This document shows, piece by piece, positions 9,670 through 18,700 of a stretch of DNA of 64,000 bases. A program made the translations under genes and the position numbers. This stretch comes from Clostridium sp. (GTDB taxonomy: Bacteria > Bacillota > Clostridia > Clostridiales > Clostridiaceae). The stretch lies in the NCBI RefSeq assembly GCF_022482905.1, contig NZ_JAKVOI010000001.1:3163958-3227957 (forward strand), in the 5' to 3' direction. Numbering within the stretch: position 1 is the first letter of the stretch; every line of letters begins with the position of its first letter. The notes beneath the pieces were generated by a model. That model was given only the letters and a program-made list of their open reading frames with translations, did no database searches and had not been told where the DNA came from.

Positions 9670-10311
9670 TTGGAGAATAGGGGTTATATTAGTAAGAAAA
9701 TTTCCTCCTTTAAAGAAAGTTTGGATGAGGAAGTAGTTGCTGAAGCTAAAAATGGAAATAAAAGGGCTCAGGAATATTTGATTAATAAATATGAGAACTT
9801 TGTTAAATCGAAAGCAAAGTCTTATTTTTTAATCGGAGCAGATAAAGAAGACATATATCAAGAGGGAATGATTGGCTTGTATAAAGCCATAAGAGATTTT
9901 AAGGCGGATAAATTATCATCTTTTAAGGCATTTGCTGAATTGTGTATAACACGTCAAATAATAACAGCTATAAAAACAGCTACAAGACAGAAACATATTC
10001 CGTTGAATACATATGTTTCCCTTAATAAACCTATATATGACGAGGAATCTGACAGGACTTTGTTGGATGTCTTATCAGAAGCAAAGGTAGCTGATCCTGA
10101 GGAACTCATAATAAGTAGAGAGGAATTAAACCATATACAGAGAGAAATAGGGGGTATACTTTCAGATCTGGAAATGGAAGTGCTTATGTCCTATTTAGAT
10201 GGTAAATCCTATCAGGAAATTGCGTGTGATTTAGATAGGCATGCAAAATCTATAGATAATGCGCTGCAAAGAGTTAAAAGAAAATTAGAGAAATGTTTAA
10301 TCCACAAATAA
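9670..10311 (+). CDS. sigH: RNA polymerase sporulation sigma factor SigH (Spo0H)
   Basis: A sigma-70 family factor for early stationary-phase and sporulation genes. Conserved region 2 (FLIGADKEDIYQEGMIGLYK, then SSFKAFAELCITRQII) and region 4 (SYQEIACDLDRHAKSIDNAL) closely match Bacillus SigH. I use TTG 9670, which follows GGGGGGAT (9658-9664) by 5 bases, giving 213 residues. An in-frame start at 9604 coincides with the promoter -35 and is rejected. Its presence supports a spore-forming host. Confidence 0.95.
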   Translation: MENRGYISKKISSFKESLDEEVVAEAKNGNKRAQEYLINKYENFVKSKAKSYFLIGADKEDIYQEGMIGLYKAIRDFKADKLSSFKAFAELCITRQIITAIKTATRQKHIPLNTYVSLNKPIYDEESDRTLLDVLSEAKVADPEELIISREELNHIQREIGGILSDLEMEVLMSYLDGKSYQEIACDLDRHAKSIDNALQRVKRKLEKCLIHK

Positions 10312-10319
10312 AATTAATA

Positions 10320-10348
10320 TTGACAAAGAAATGCAGATGTATTAAAAT
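10320..10348 (+). promoter_or_regulatory. Promoter for the tRNA-tuf region
   Basis: TTGACA (10320-10325) and TAAAAT (10343-10348) are spaced 17 bases apart, about 38 bases before tRNA-Gly. With no terminator between the tRNAs and tuf, it may serve all three. Confidence 0.75.
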
Positions 10349-10386
10349 TGATAATCGGTATGTAACTCATAGTTGTATATTTATAG

Positions 10387-10458
10387 GCGGGAGTAGTTCA
10401 GTGGTAGAACACTAGCTTCCCAAGCTAGTTGTCGCGGGTTCAATCCCCGTCTCCCGCT
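10387..10458 (+). tRNA. tRNA-Gly (anticodon CCC)
   Basis: A full cloverleaf is visible: acceptor GCGGGAG/CTCCCGC, D arm GTTC/GAAC, anticodon stem CTAGC/GCTAG with loop TTCCCAA, and T arm with TTCAATC. Position 34-36 reads CCC. The discriminator is T, and the next bases are TCC rather than CCA, so the tail is probably not encoded in register. Confidence 0.93.
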
Positions 10459-10471
10459 TCCAACTTAGATT

Positions 10472-10547
10472 GCCCATGTAGCTCAGTTGGCAGAGCGTCA
10501 CCTTGGTAAGGTGGAGGTCACCAGTTCAATCCTGGTCATGGGCTCCA
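10472..10547 (+). tRNA. tRNA-Thr (anticodon GGT)
   Basis: Cloverleaf with acceptor GCCCATG/CATGGGC, D arm GCTC/GAGC, anticodon stem TCACC/GGTGG with loop TTGGTAA, and T arm ACCAG/CTGGT. The discriminator T is followed by an encoded CCA. It lies 13 bases after tRNA-Gly and 99 bases before tuf. Confidence 0.95.
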
Positions 10548-10630
10548 ATAGAGTATAAAATTATATAAATGACATTGCAACACACCAGGGTGAGTTTACT
10601 TAATTAAAACTTAAAATTTTGAACAAACAG

Positions 10631-11855
10631 GGAGGAAGAAAATAAAATGTCAAAAGAGAAGTTTGAGAGAACGAAACCACATGTAAACATAGGGACAATA
10701 GGACACGTAGACCATGGTAAGACAACACTGACGGCAGCAATAACGACAGTATTGGCAAAAGAGGGGAAAGCAGCAGCAACAAAATATGATGAAATAGATA
10801 AGGCACCAGAAGAGAAAGAAAGAGGAATAACAATAAATACAGCACACGTAGAGTATGAGACAGACAAGAGACACTATGCACATGTAGACTGTCCAGGACA
10901 TGCAGATTATGTAAAGAACATGATAACAGGAGCAGCACAGATGGATGGAGCAATCCTGGTAGTAAGTGCAGCAGATGGACCAATGCCGCAGACAAGAGAG
11001 CATATACTTCTGGCAAGTAGGGTAGGAGTACAGTATATAGTAGTATTTTTGAATAAGTCAGATCAGGTAGATGACCCTGAATTAATAGAATTGGTTGAGA
11101 TGGAAGTAAGGGAATTGTTGAGTGAGTATGGGTTCCCAGGAGATGACGTTCCAATAATAGTAGGAAGTGCATTGAAGGTACTGGAAAATCCAGATGATCC
11201 AGAAGCAACAAAGTGTATACATGAGCTTATGGATGCAGTAGATAATTATATACCGACACCGGAAAGACCAATAGATAAACCATTCCTAATGCCAATAGAG
11301 GATATATTCACAATAACAGGAAGAGGAACAGTAGCAACAGGAAGAGTAGAGACAGGAGTGCTCAAGATAGGAGACGAACTTGAGATAGTAGGACTTAGTG
11401 AAGAGAAGAAGAAGACAGTATGTACAGGAGTGGAAATGTTCAGGAAGCTTCTTGACCAGGCAATGGCAGGAGACAACATAGGGGTACTGTTGAGAGGAAT
11501 ACAGAGAGAAGAAGTAGAGAGAGGCCAGGTATTGTCAAAACCGGGAACAGTACATCCGCACAAGAAATTTGTAGGGCAGGTTTATGTATTGAAGAAAGAA
11601 GAAGGAGGAAGACATACTCCGTTTTTCAATGGATACAGACCGCAGTTTTATTTCAGGACAACAGATGTAACAGGCTCGATAGCCCTTCCAGAGGGAGTAG
11701 AGATGGTAATGCCTGGAGATCATATAGACATGAATGTAGAGCTTATAACACCGGTAGCAATGCATGAAGGACTGAGATTTGCAATAAGAGAAGGCGGAAG
11801 AACAGTTGGCTCAGGTGTAGTTACTAAAATTGTAGAGTAGCTTTTTGGGAAAAGA
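10631..11855 (+). repeat. Direct repeat, copy 1: tuf gene with its ribosome binding site
   Basis: A 1,225-base segment recurs at 26632-27856, shifted by 16,001 bases. It begins at the GGAGGAAG ribosome binding site and ends 15 bases after the stop. I found no difference at any place I compared, while the flanks diverge at once. Confidence 0.9.
10647..11840 (+). CDS. tuf: Translation elongation factor Tu, copy 1
   Basis: EF-Tu delivers aminoacyl-tRNA to the ribosomal A site as a GTP complex. G motifs are intact: GHVDHGKTT (G1), DCPGHADY (G3) and NKSDQVD (G4, with Ser where most EF-Tu have NKCD or NKVD). Domains 2 and 3 are complete, and the length of 397 residues is standard. The start follows GGAGGAAGAAAATAAA. 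It is preceded by two tRNA genes and followed by a terminator, so it is separate from the str operon, which holds the second, identical copy at 26648. Confidence 0.98.
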   Translation: MSKEKFERTKPHVNIGTIGHVDHGKTTLTAAITTVLAKEGKAAATKYDEIDKAPEEKERGITINTAHVEYETDKRHYAHVDCPGHADYVKNMITGAAQMDGAILVVSAADGPMPQTREHILLASRVGVQYIVVFLNKSDQVDDPELIELVEMEVRELLSEYGFPGDDVPIIVGSALKVLENPDDPEATKCIHELMDAVDNYIPTPERPIDKPFLMPIEDIFTITGRGTVATGRVETGVLKIGDELEIVGLSEEKKKTVCTGVEMFRKLLDQAMAGDNIGVLLRGIQREEVERGQVLSKPGTVHPHKKFVGQVYVLKKEEGGRHTPFFNGYRPQFYFRTTDVTGSIALPEGVEMVMPGDHIDMNVELITPVAMHEGLRFAIREGGRTVGSGVVTKIVE

Positions 11856-11884
11856 GGACTGGGTTTCTTGGATCTGGTCCTTTT
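11852..11884 (+). terminator. Terminator after tuf copy 1
   Basis: AAGAGGACTGG pairs with CTGGTCCTTTT (some G-U pairs), and the T-run forms the 3' side of the stem. Confidence 0.6.
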
Positions 11885-11912
11885 CAAAACTTATAGAAAT
11901 ATAAATTTTTCA

Positions 11913-11941
11913 TTGACATAAAAACTAAGCTGTGATAAAGT
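11913..11941 (+). promoter_or_regulatory. Promoter for rpmG-secE-nusG
   Basis: TTGACA (11913-11918) and TAAAGT (11936-11941) are separated by 17 bases, and TGA precedes the -10 as an extended element. It implies a leader of about 210 bases. Confidence 0.6.
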
Positions 11942-12100
11942 ATATAAGTAATGCGTAATTTTAGAATTATTAAGATACATATGGTTTAATTGTTTATGGA
12001 TTCTAAATTAGGAACATAAATTTTTATTAAATGCGGTGTTGTCAATCATCGTCATAAACTATGTGAAGTTTTTGATATGTTTTAAAAAATAATTTTGTTA

Positions 12101-12122
12101 AACCCCATCTTCTATGGGGATT
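12101..12122 (+). promoter_or_regulatory. Hairpin in the rpmG leader
   Basis: CCCCAT (12103-12108) and ATGGGG (12114-12119) form a tight hairpin with loop CTTCT, followed by ATTAATT. It could be a weak attenuator or a protein-binding site in front of rpmG; I recognise no known family. Confidence 0.4.
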
Positions 12123-12155
12123 AATTGACATACATCAACGATATTAGGAGGTGTG

Positions 12156-12311
12156 ATGGCAGTGAGAGTTAAAGTGACATTAGCATGTACGGATTGTAAG
12201 CAGAGAAATTATAGTACGATTAAAAACAAAAAAAATAATCCTGATAGACTAGAGTTGAAAAAGTATTGTCCATTTTGCCATAAACATACAGTTCATAAGG
12301 AAACAAAGTAA
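12156..12311 (+). CDS. rpmG: 50S ribosomal protein L33
   Basis: A 51-residue ribosomal protein of the zinc-binding (C+) type: two CxxC pairs, CTDC near the start and CPFC near the end, with the expected [14 protein letters not shown] stretch between. The start is ATG 12156, four bases after GGAGG; GTG 12162 is an alternative giving 49 residues. rpmG-secE-nusG is the standard Firmicute order before the L11 genes. Confidence 0.95.
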   Translation: MAVRVKVTLACTDCKQRNYSTIKNKKNNPDRLELKKYCPFCHKHTVHKETK

Positions 12312-12361
12312 AATGGCATAGATAAATTAAATGTATGAAATATTTCAAGGGTGTGAATATA

Positions 12362-12586
12362 ATGGCAACAAGCAATAGAAAGACTAAAAAAAATGCAGTT
12401 TCATCTAATAAAAAGTCCAATTTTTTTAAGGATTTAATTTTAGAATTTAATAGAATAACTTGGGCATCAAAAGAAAATGTAAAAAAAGCATCCATATCTG
12501 TTATTGCATTTTGTGCTGTATATGCCGTTATTGTTGGAATATTGGATTTTGGATTCAATTTTATAGTTCAAAACATGTTGAAATAA
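12362..12586 (+). CDS. secE: Preprotein translocase subunit SecE
   Basis: A small essential subunit of the SecYEG channel. The 74 residues comprise a basic cytoplasmic N-terminus, the conserved amphipathic FNRITWASKENVKKAS segment and one transmembrane helix (VIAFCAVYAVIVGILDFGF). The start is ATG 12362, eight bases after AAGGGTG; an in-frame ATG at 12335 has no ribosome binding site. Its partner secY is at 37448. Confidence 0.95.
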   Translation: MATSNRKTKKNAVSSNKKSNFFKDLILEFNRITWASKENVKKASISVIAFCAVYAVIVGILDFGFNFIVQNMLK

Positions 12587-12592
12587 TAGTAA

Positions 12593-12634
12593 AAGGAGGT
12601 AGGGACTAAGAAATATCATGTCCCTGAGATTATG
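12593..12634 (+). promoter_or_regulatory. Distant Shine-Dalgarno and bridging hairpin at the nusG start
   Basis: A strong AAGGAGGT (12593-12600) lies 31 bases before the nusG ATG at 12632, too far for normal initiation. Between them AGGGAC (12601-12606) pairs perfectly with GTCCCT (12620-12625). Folding this hairpin leaves six bases (12626-12631) between the stem and the ATG, which restores a normal effective spacing. No in-frame start lies closer to the Shine-Dalgarno sequence. Confidence 0.7.
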
Positions 12635-13153
12635 GCAGATAAAGCTAGATGGTATGTAGTTCATACATATTCTGGTTATGAAAATAAGGTTAAAGCTAAC
12701 CTTGAGAAAACCATAGAAAATAGAAACCTCTATGAGTGGATAGATGATGTTCAAGTTCCTATGGAAGAGCAGGTTGAAATTAAAGATGGAAAGAAAAAAA
12801 TAACCCTTAAGAAAATTTTCCCAGGATATGTTTTGATACATATGGTTATGAGTGATGATTCTTGGTATATAGTTAGAAATACTAGGGGTGTTACAGGCTT
12901 TGTCGGACCTGGATCTAAGCCCGTTCCCCTTACAGATGAAGAAGTTAGAACCATGGGAATAAGTGAAAAGCCTGTAAATGTAGATGTATCAGTAGGAGAA
13001 AATGTAAAAGTTAAGTCTGGCCCTCTTGAAAATTTTTCGGCTGTTATCCAGGAAATTAATACTGAAAAGAAAAAGATTAAGGCATTAGTAAACATGTTTG
13101 GCAGGGAAACTCCTGTTGAACTTGATTTTAATCAAATAGAAAAGTTAGACTAA
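12632..13153 (+). CDS. nusG: Transcription termination/antitermination factor NusG
   Basis: NusG binds RNA polymerase and modulates pausing and termination. The N-terminal NGN domain begins MADKARWYVVHTYSGYENKV, with the FPGYVLI and VRNTRGVTGFVG motifs; a C-terminal KOW domain follows (GENVKVKSGPLENFSAVI). It has 173 residues. The start is fixed by homology; the ribosome binding site is 31 bases away and seems to be brought close by a hairpin (see 12593-12634). The out-of-frame ATG at 12618 opens a frame of only about 13 codons. Confidence 0.97.
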   Translation: MADKARWYVVHTYSGYENKVKANLEKTIENRNLYEWIDDVQVPMEEQVEIKDGKKKITLKKIFPGYVLIHMVMSDDSWYIVRNTRGVTGFVGPGSKPVPLTDEEVRTMGISEKPVNVDVSVGENVKVKSGPLENFSAVIQEINTEKKKIKALVNMFGRETPVELDFNQIEKLD

Positions 13154-13165
13154 GGAGGTGTTATT

Positions 13166-13591
13166 ATGGCTAAAAAGGTAGTAGGAATGATAAAGCTTCA
13201 GCTTCCTGCAGGTAAGGCAAGTCCAGCACCACCAGTTGGTCCGGCACTTGGACAGCATGGTGTAAATATCATGGGATTTTGTAAAGAATTCAATGCTAAA
13301 ACTAATAATCAGGCTGGGTTGATTATTCCAGTGGTAATTACTGTATATCAGGATAGATCATTCAGCTTTATATTGAAAACTCCACCAGCAGCAGTATTAC
13401 TTAAAAAGGCTGCAGGAATTGAAAGTGGTTCCGGAGTACCAAATAAGACAAAGGTTGCCAAGGTAACAAAGGAACAGGTTAAGCAGATAGCAGAAACAAA
13501 AATGCCTGATTTGAATGCAGGATCAATAGAGGCTGCTATGAGAATGGTGGCAGGAACAGCAAGAAGTATGGGAATAACTGTGGAAGAATAG
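13166..13591 (+). CDS. rplK: 50S ribosomal protein L11
   Basis: Component of the GTPase-associated centre of the large subunit and needed for the stringent response. The proline-rich N-terminal domain ([20 protein letters not shown]) and the C-terminal rRNA-binding domain are both complete at 141 residues. The ATG follows AGGAGGTGTTATT. It forms the usual pair with rplA 57 bases downstream, with a candidate L1-binding hairpin between them. Confidence 0.98.
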   Translation: MAKKVVGMIKLQLPAGKASPAPPVGPALGQHGVNIMGFCKEFNAKTNNQAGLIIPVVITVYQDRSFSFILKTPPAAVLLKKAAGIESGSGVPNKTKVAKVTKEQVKQIAETKMPDLNAGSIEAAMRMVAGTARSMGITVEE

Positions 13592-13605
13592 CATGGATCA
13601 AAATA

Positions 13606-13633
13606 GTGGGAGGCAAAAGCCGTTAATTACCAC
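13606..13633 (+). promoter_or_regulatory. Candidate L1-binding mRNA hairpin between rplK and rplA
   Basis: GTGG (13606-13609) pairs with CCAC (13630-13633), and GGC with GCC around an AAAA loop, leaving an asymmetric internal loop. It sits just before the rplA ribosome binding site. This resembles the rRNA-mimic used by L1 to repress its own mRNA. Confidence 0.55.
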
Positions 13634-13648
13634 AGAGGAGGATTTTAA

Positions 13649-14338
13649 ATGGGAAAAAATTATGTAGAAAGTGTCAAGCTTATTGATAAAAATGTATTGT
13701 ATTCACCAGAAGAAGCAATAGATATAGTTTTAAAAACAGCAAAGGCTAAATTCGATGAAACTATAGAAATTGCATTAAAACTTGGTGTCGATCCAAGACA
13801 TGCAGATCAGCAAGTTAGAGGAGCTGTTGTGCTTCCAAATGGAACCGGTAAACAAGTTAGAGTTTTAGTGTTTGCAAAAGGCAGTAAAGTTGATGAAGCA
13901 AAAGATGCGGGAGCAGATTTTGTAGGAGCAGAAGAATATGTGGAAAAAATCCAAAAAGAAAACTGGTTTGATTTTGATATCGTTGTTGCAACACCGGATA
14001 TGATGGGTGTTGTAGGCAGATTGGGTAGAGTGCTTGGACCGAAAGGCTTAATGCCAAACCCTAAATCAGGTACCGTAACTTTTGATGTAGCAAAAGCTAT
14101 AAATGAAATTAAAGCTGGAAAAGTTGAATACAGGGTGGATAAGACTTCTATAATACATGTTCCAATAGGTAAGAAATCTTTTGAGTCAGGAAAATTGGTA
14201 GAAAATTTTCATGCACTGTTGGATGCTATTATAAAAGCAAAGCCATCAGCAGCTAAGGGCCAATATTTAAAATCTGTAGTATTGTCAAGTACTATGGGGC
14301 CTGGAGTAAAGGTAAATCCAACTAAAGTTTTGGATTAG
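13649..14338 (+). CDS. rplA: 50S ribosomal protein L1
   Basis: L1 forms the mobile stalk at the E site and often represses its own operon. The 229 residues include the conserved [20 protein letters not shown] and NPKSGTV motifs and the [11 protein letters not shown] segment. The ATG follows GAGGAGGATTTTAA. The preceding hairpin is a plausible autoregulatory site, and a transcription attenuator separates it from rplJ. Confidence 0.98.
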   Translation: MGKNYVESVKLIDKNVLYSPEEAIDIVLKTAKAKFDETIEIALKLGVDPRHADQQVRGAVVLPNGTGKQVRVLVFAKGSKVDEAKDAGADFVGAEEYVEKIQKENWFDFDIVVATPDMMGVVGRLGRVLGPKGLMPNPKSGTVTFDVAKAINEIKAGKVEYRVDKTSIIHVPIGKKSFESGKLVENFHALLDAIIKAKPSAAKGQYLKSVVLSSTMGPGVKVNPTKVLD

Positions 14339-14377
14339 TATTAAAATAAATTGATATTTTATTAAATAAGTAAATAT

Positions 14378-14486
14378 TCCATAGACAGTAGGTGCGTGAG
14401 CATAACGGTTATCAACCTACCCAGGGTTCCAATATAAGAAAAGTAATTGGTCTCTCTTTTGTCTATGGAGGGATCATTTTTATAGT
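14378..14486 (+). promoter_or_regulatory. Ribosomal protein L10 leader RNA
   Basis: A structured leader before rplJ. Outer arms CCATAGAC (14379-14386) and GTCTATGG (14461-14468) are perfectly complementary and enclose a multi-branch region (GTAGGTGCG...CCTAC). This is the L10-leader family by position and form, which senses the L10-L12 complex. Confidence 0.85.
14448..14481 (+). terminator. Attenuator terminator in the L10 leader
   Basis: TGGTCTCT (14448-14455) pairs with AGGGATCA (14469-14476) and is followed by TTTTT. Its loop contains the 3' arm of the leader's outer stem, so the two folds compete. Confidence 0.7.
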
Positions 14487-14516
14487 TGTAGTATAACCGT
14501 GAGGAGGTGTAATGCG

Positions 14517-15023
14517 ATGACAAAAAATAGAGAATTAAAGGAAGCTAAGGTCCAAGAGATAAAAGAAAAGATGGAAAAGTCTAAAAGTATAGTATTCTCT
14601 AAATACCAGGGATTAACAGTAGAGCAAGATACAGAACTTAGAAAGAGTCTAAGAGAAGCAGGTGTAGAGTATAAAGTTTACAAGAATACATTATCTACAT
14701 TGGCTGCGAAGGAATTGGGATATAATGATGCAGAACAAATCCTTAAAGGACCAATATCAATAGCATTTGGATATGAGGATGTTACTGCTCCAGCAAGAGT
14801 AATTAATAATTATGCAAAGGATCATAAAGCTTTAGAGTTAAAAGGTGGAATTGTAGATGGAGAATTCTTTGATGAGGATAAAATTAAAAAACTTGCCACT
14901 GTACCATCAAAGGAAATACTTATTGCGAAGTTGCTTGGAAGTTTCAAGGCTCCAGTATCAAAATTTGTATATTTATTAGATGCAATATCAAAACAGAAAG
15001 ATTCGGCTTCAGAAGAAGCATAA
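14517..15023 (+). CDS. rplJ: 50S ribosomal protein L10
   Basis: L10 anchors the L7/L12 dimers of the ribosomal stalk. The 168 residues include the N-terminal rRNA-binding part ([20 protein letters not shown]) and the C-terminal helix that binds L12. The start is ATG 14517, eight bases after GAGGAGGT; the GTG at 14499 precedes that site. It is controlled by the leader and attenuator immediately upstream and is followed by rplL. Confidence 0.97.
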   Translation: MTKNRELKEAKVQEIKEKMEKSKSIVFSKYQGLTVEQDTELRKSLREAGVEYKVYKNTLSTLAAKELGYNDAEQILKGPISIAFGYEDVTAPARVINNYAKDHKALELKGGIVDGEFFDEDKIKKLATVPSKEILIAKLLGSFKAPVSKFVYLLDAISKQKDSASEEA

Positions 15024-15055
15024 TTAAAGGAAGAAATTTCGGAGGTGTATATTAA

Positions 15056-15427
15056 ATGAGTAAAGAAGAAATCATTCAGGCTATAAAAGATATGAGTGTT
15101 TTAGAATTAAACGAATTAGTAAAGGCATGTGAAGAAGAATTTGGTGTAAGCGCAGCAGCTCCAGCAGCTGCTGCAGGTGGAGCTGCTGCTGGAGATGGAG
15201 CAGGCGCTGCAGAAAAAACTGAATTTGATGTAGTTTTGAAAGAAGCAGGAGCACAAAAAATAAAAGTTATAAAGGTAGTTAGAGAAGCAACTGGCTTGGG
15301 ATTAAAAGATGCTAAAGCTTTGGTTGACGGAGCTCCTAAGACAATAAAAGAAGCTGTAAGTAAAGAAGATGCAGAAGCTATGAAAGCAAAATTTGAGGAA
15401 GTTGGAGCTACGGTAGAATTAAAGTAG
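15056..15427 (+). CDS. rplL: 50S ribosomal protein L7/L12
   Basis: Stalk protein that recruits translational GTPases. It has an N-terminal dimerisation domain, an Ala/Gly-rich hinge (about residues 37-55) and the C-terminal factor-binding domain ([20 protein letters not shown]). At 123 residues it is normal. The ATG follows GGAGGTGTATATTAA. A very strong terminator follows. Confidence 0.98.
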   Translation: MSKEEIIQAIKDMSVLELNELVKACEEEFGVSAAAPAAAAGGAAAGDGAGAAEKTEFDVVLKEAGAQKIKVIKVVREATGLGLKDAKALVDGAPKTIKEAVSKEDAEAMKAKFEEVGATVELK

Positions 15428-15450
15428 TATAAAAGTTATAGAATGAAGTT

Positions 15451-15490
15451 TATAAAAGGAACGCTTTAGTTTTAAAGCGTTCCTTTTATA
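15451..15490. terminator. Very strong terminator after rplL
   Basis: A perfect 18-bp stem (15451-15468 with 15473-15490) closes a four-base loop. The stem ends include A and T runs on both strands, so it could stop transcription in either direction. Confidence 0.9.
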
Positions 15491-15527
15491 AACCTTCAGA
15501 TAATTTTTAAAAACCTTTAATTCATTG

Positions 15528-15556
15528 TTGACAAAAATTTGGTATTATGCTAATAT
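15528..15556 (+). promoter_or_regulatory. Promoter for rpoBC
   Basis: TTGACA (15528-15533), 17-base spacer, TAATAT (15551-15556), with TGC directly before the -10 as an extended element. It implies a leader of roughly 160 bases. Confidence 0.75.
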
Positions 15557-15597
15557 AATAAATTGCATTGATTAATTAAAAATCAATAGGATAATTG

Positions 15598-15647
15598 CAA
15601 ATTAGTATAATTTGAATTAATTATAAAAAGTAGGTTATACTAATTTG
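15598..15647 (+). promoter_or_regulatory. Inverted repeat in the rpoB leader
   Basis: CAAATTAGTATAA (15598-15610) and TTATACTAATTTG (15635-15647) are perfectly complementary over 13 bases around a 24-base loop. A further TTAGTAT occurs at 15651. The function is unknown; autoregulation of rpoBC is a possibility. Confidence 0.5.
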
Positions 15648-15722
15648 ATATTAGTATGAAGAATCCATAAACATATGTAGATGTTTTTGGCTATTTTTAG
15701 TTTATGCAAGGGGTGAAAGTCA

Positions 15723-18700
15723 ATGGTACATCCTGTCCAGGTTGGTAAAAGAACTAGAATGAGCTTTTCCAGACTTAAAGAAATAGGTCATATGCCTAAT
15801 CTAATTGAAGTACAGCTAGATTCATATAATTGGTTTCTAAAAGAAGGCTTGCAGGAAGTATTTGATGATATTAATCCTATTCAAGATTATACTGCAAATC
15901 TTAATCTAGAATTTGTAGGCTACAAACTTGATATGGATAACATCAAATACTCGGTAGAGGATTGTAAAGAAAGAGATGCTACTTATGCGGCACCTTTAAA
16001 GGTGAAAGTTAGGTTATTGAATAAGGAAACTGGAGAAGTTAAGGAGCAAGAGGTTTTTATGGGGGATTTCCCTCTCATGACGGAACAGGGAACTTTTATA
16101 ATTAATGGAGCGGAAAGAGTTATAGTAAGTCAGCTTGTAAGATCACCAGGGGTATATTATGATATGTCTTTAGACAAGACAGGTAAGAAGCTTTTCTCAT
16201 CAACGGTTATTCCTAATAGGGGGGCCTGGTTAGAGTATGAGACTGATTCAAATGATATAATATATGTAAGAATTGATAAGACAAGGAAACTTCCCATAAC
16301 TATTTTAGCTAGAGCAATGGGCTATGGTACAGATAATGAAGTTATTGAGTTTTTTGGAGAAGATGAAAGATTAAAAGCTACGATTGAGAAGGATAATACT
16401 AAAACTCATGAAGAGGCCCTGCTTGAGATTTATAAAAGGTTGAGACCGGGAGAACCACCTACAGTAGACAGTGCGCAGTCACTTATTGATTCTTTGTTTT
16501 TTGATGCAAAGAGATATGATCTCTCTAGAGTTGGAAGATATAAGTTCAATAAAAAGTTGGCGCTTTATCTTAGAATTGCCAATCAAATAGCAGCTAAGGA
16601 CATAGTAAACCCACAGACGGGGGAGATACTGGTTCAAAAAGGTGATAGGATTGATAGAGATAAGGCTGTTGATATACAACAATGCGGTATAAATATAGTA
16701 GACATTCAGATAGAAGACGCAACTTTAAGAATAATAGGTAACAATTTTGTGAACATACATAATTTTGTTGACTTTAATATAGATGATTTGAATATAAAAG
16801 AAAGTGTTCATTATCCGGTATTAAAAGAAATATTGGATAATTACAGTGATGAAGAAAGTATTAAGGATCAGATAAAAAAGCATATGCATGAGTTGATTCC
16901 CAAACACATAGTCAAAGATGATATATATGCCACAATCAGCTATGAACTGGGATTGGCTTATAATATAGGTCATACAGACGACATTGATCATCTTGGCAAT
17001 AGAAGACTTAGATCTGTAGGTGAATTGCTTCAAAATCAATTTAGAATAGGTCTTTCAAGGATGGAAAGAGTAGTAAAAGAGAGAATGACCATACAGGACC
17101 AAGAGGTAATAACGCCTCAGGCACTTATAAATATAAGACCTGTAGCAGCATCAATAAAAGAGTTTTTTGGAAGTTCACAGCTTTCGCAGTTTATGGACCA
17201 GACTAATCCACTATCCGAACTCACGCATAAGAGAAGACTCTCAGCATTGGGACCGGGAGGGTTGTCACGAGAAAGAGCCGGATTTGAGGTTAGAGATGTT
17301 CACAATTCTCATTATGGAAGAATGTGTCCTATAGAAACTCCAGAAGGACCTAATATAGGTCTTATTAACTCTCTTGCAACCTATGCAAAGGTGAATGATT
17401 ACGGCTTTATTGAAGCTCCTTATAGAAAAGTGGATAAATCAACTGGAGTGGTTACTAATGAGATTGTATATATGACAGCAGACGAAGAGGATGAATATCT
17501 AATAGGTCAGGCGAATGAACCTCTTGATGAGGAAAGCAAATTTATTGATACTAGAGTTACAGTTAGAGATAAAGGTGAGGTTATAGTAGTACCTCGTGAA
17601 GATGTTGATTTTATAGATGTTTCACCGAGACAAATTGTTTCAGTAGCTACGGCCATGATACCTTTTCTTGAAAATGATGATGCAAGCCGTGCGTTAATGG
17701 GCTCAAACATGCAGAGGCAGGCTGTACCACTTTTGAAACCTCAGGCGCCTATAGTAGGTACAGGTATAGAATATAAAGCAGCTGTAGACTCAGGAGTCCT
17801 TCCAAAGGCAAGAAATGCAGGAACTGTAGTATATGTAAGCGCAAATGAAATCAGGATAAAGAGAAATTCAGATGCAGGAATAGACACCTACCGACTGATT
17901 AAATTTAAAAGATCAAATCAGGGAACTTGTATAAATCAAAGGCCTATAGTTAAAACAGGTGAAAAAGTTGACAAGGGAACTGTAATTGCAGATGGACCTT
18001 CAACAGACTTAGGTGAAATAGCTCTGGGAAAGAATATAAGAATGGGGTTTACAACCTGGGAGGGCTACAATTATGAAGATGCCATGCTTATATCTGAGGA
18101 ACTTGTCAGGGATGATGTATTTACATCTATTCACATAGAAGAATATGAATCCGAGGCAAGGGATACAAAACTTGGACCTGAAGAAATTACAAGAGATATA
18201 CCTAATGTTGGTGAAGATGCCCTTAAAGATATAGATGATAGAGGAATAATAAGAATAGGAGCAGAAGTAAGAGCAGGAGACATATTAGTTGGAAAGGTAA
18301 CTCCCAAAGGCGAAACTGAACTTACAGCAGAGGAAAGGCTTTTAAGGGCTATATTTGGAGAAAAAGCTAGAGAAGTCAGGGATACGTCGCTTAGAGTTCC
18401 TCATGGAGAATACGGAATAATTGTTGATGTGAGAGTATTTACTAGGGAAAATGGAGATGAACTTCCACCTGGTGTAAATAAACTTGTTAGATGTTACATA
18501 GCTCAGAAAAGGAAAATATCCGTAGGTGATAAAATGTCGGGCAGACATGGTAACAAGGGTGTTATCTCAAGAGTGCTTCCAGAAGAGGATATGCCGTTTT
18601 TACCAGATGGAAGACCCCTTCAGATATGCCTGAATCCTCTTGGAGTTCCATCGCGTATGAATATAGGTCAGGTACTTGAAGTTCATCTGGGGTGGGCGGC

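Larger units (their letters stand above)
11885..12155 (+). other. Leader region before rpmG
   Basis: No gene is visible in these 271 bases. They hold a promoter (11913-11941), a long AT-rich leader and a compact hairpin (12103-12119) shortly before rpmG. Confidence 0.5.

Noticed and set aside
10600-11211. Long Leu-rich antisense reading frames inside both tuf genes
   Set aside because: They are low-complexity shadows of the tuf codon usage, lack ribosome binding sites and occur in both copies only because the tuf sequence is duplicated.
12618-12659. Short out-of-frame reading frame at ATG 12618 before nusG
   Set aside because: It is only about 13 codons long and overlaps the nusG start; I regard it as incidental, although it lies in the hairpin loop region and could matter if the stem opens.
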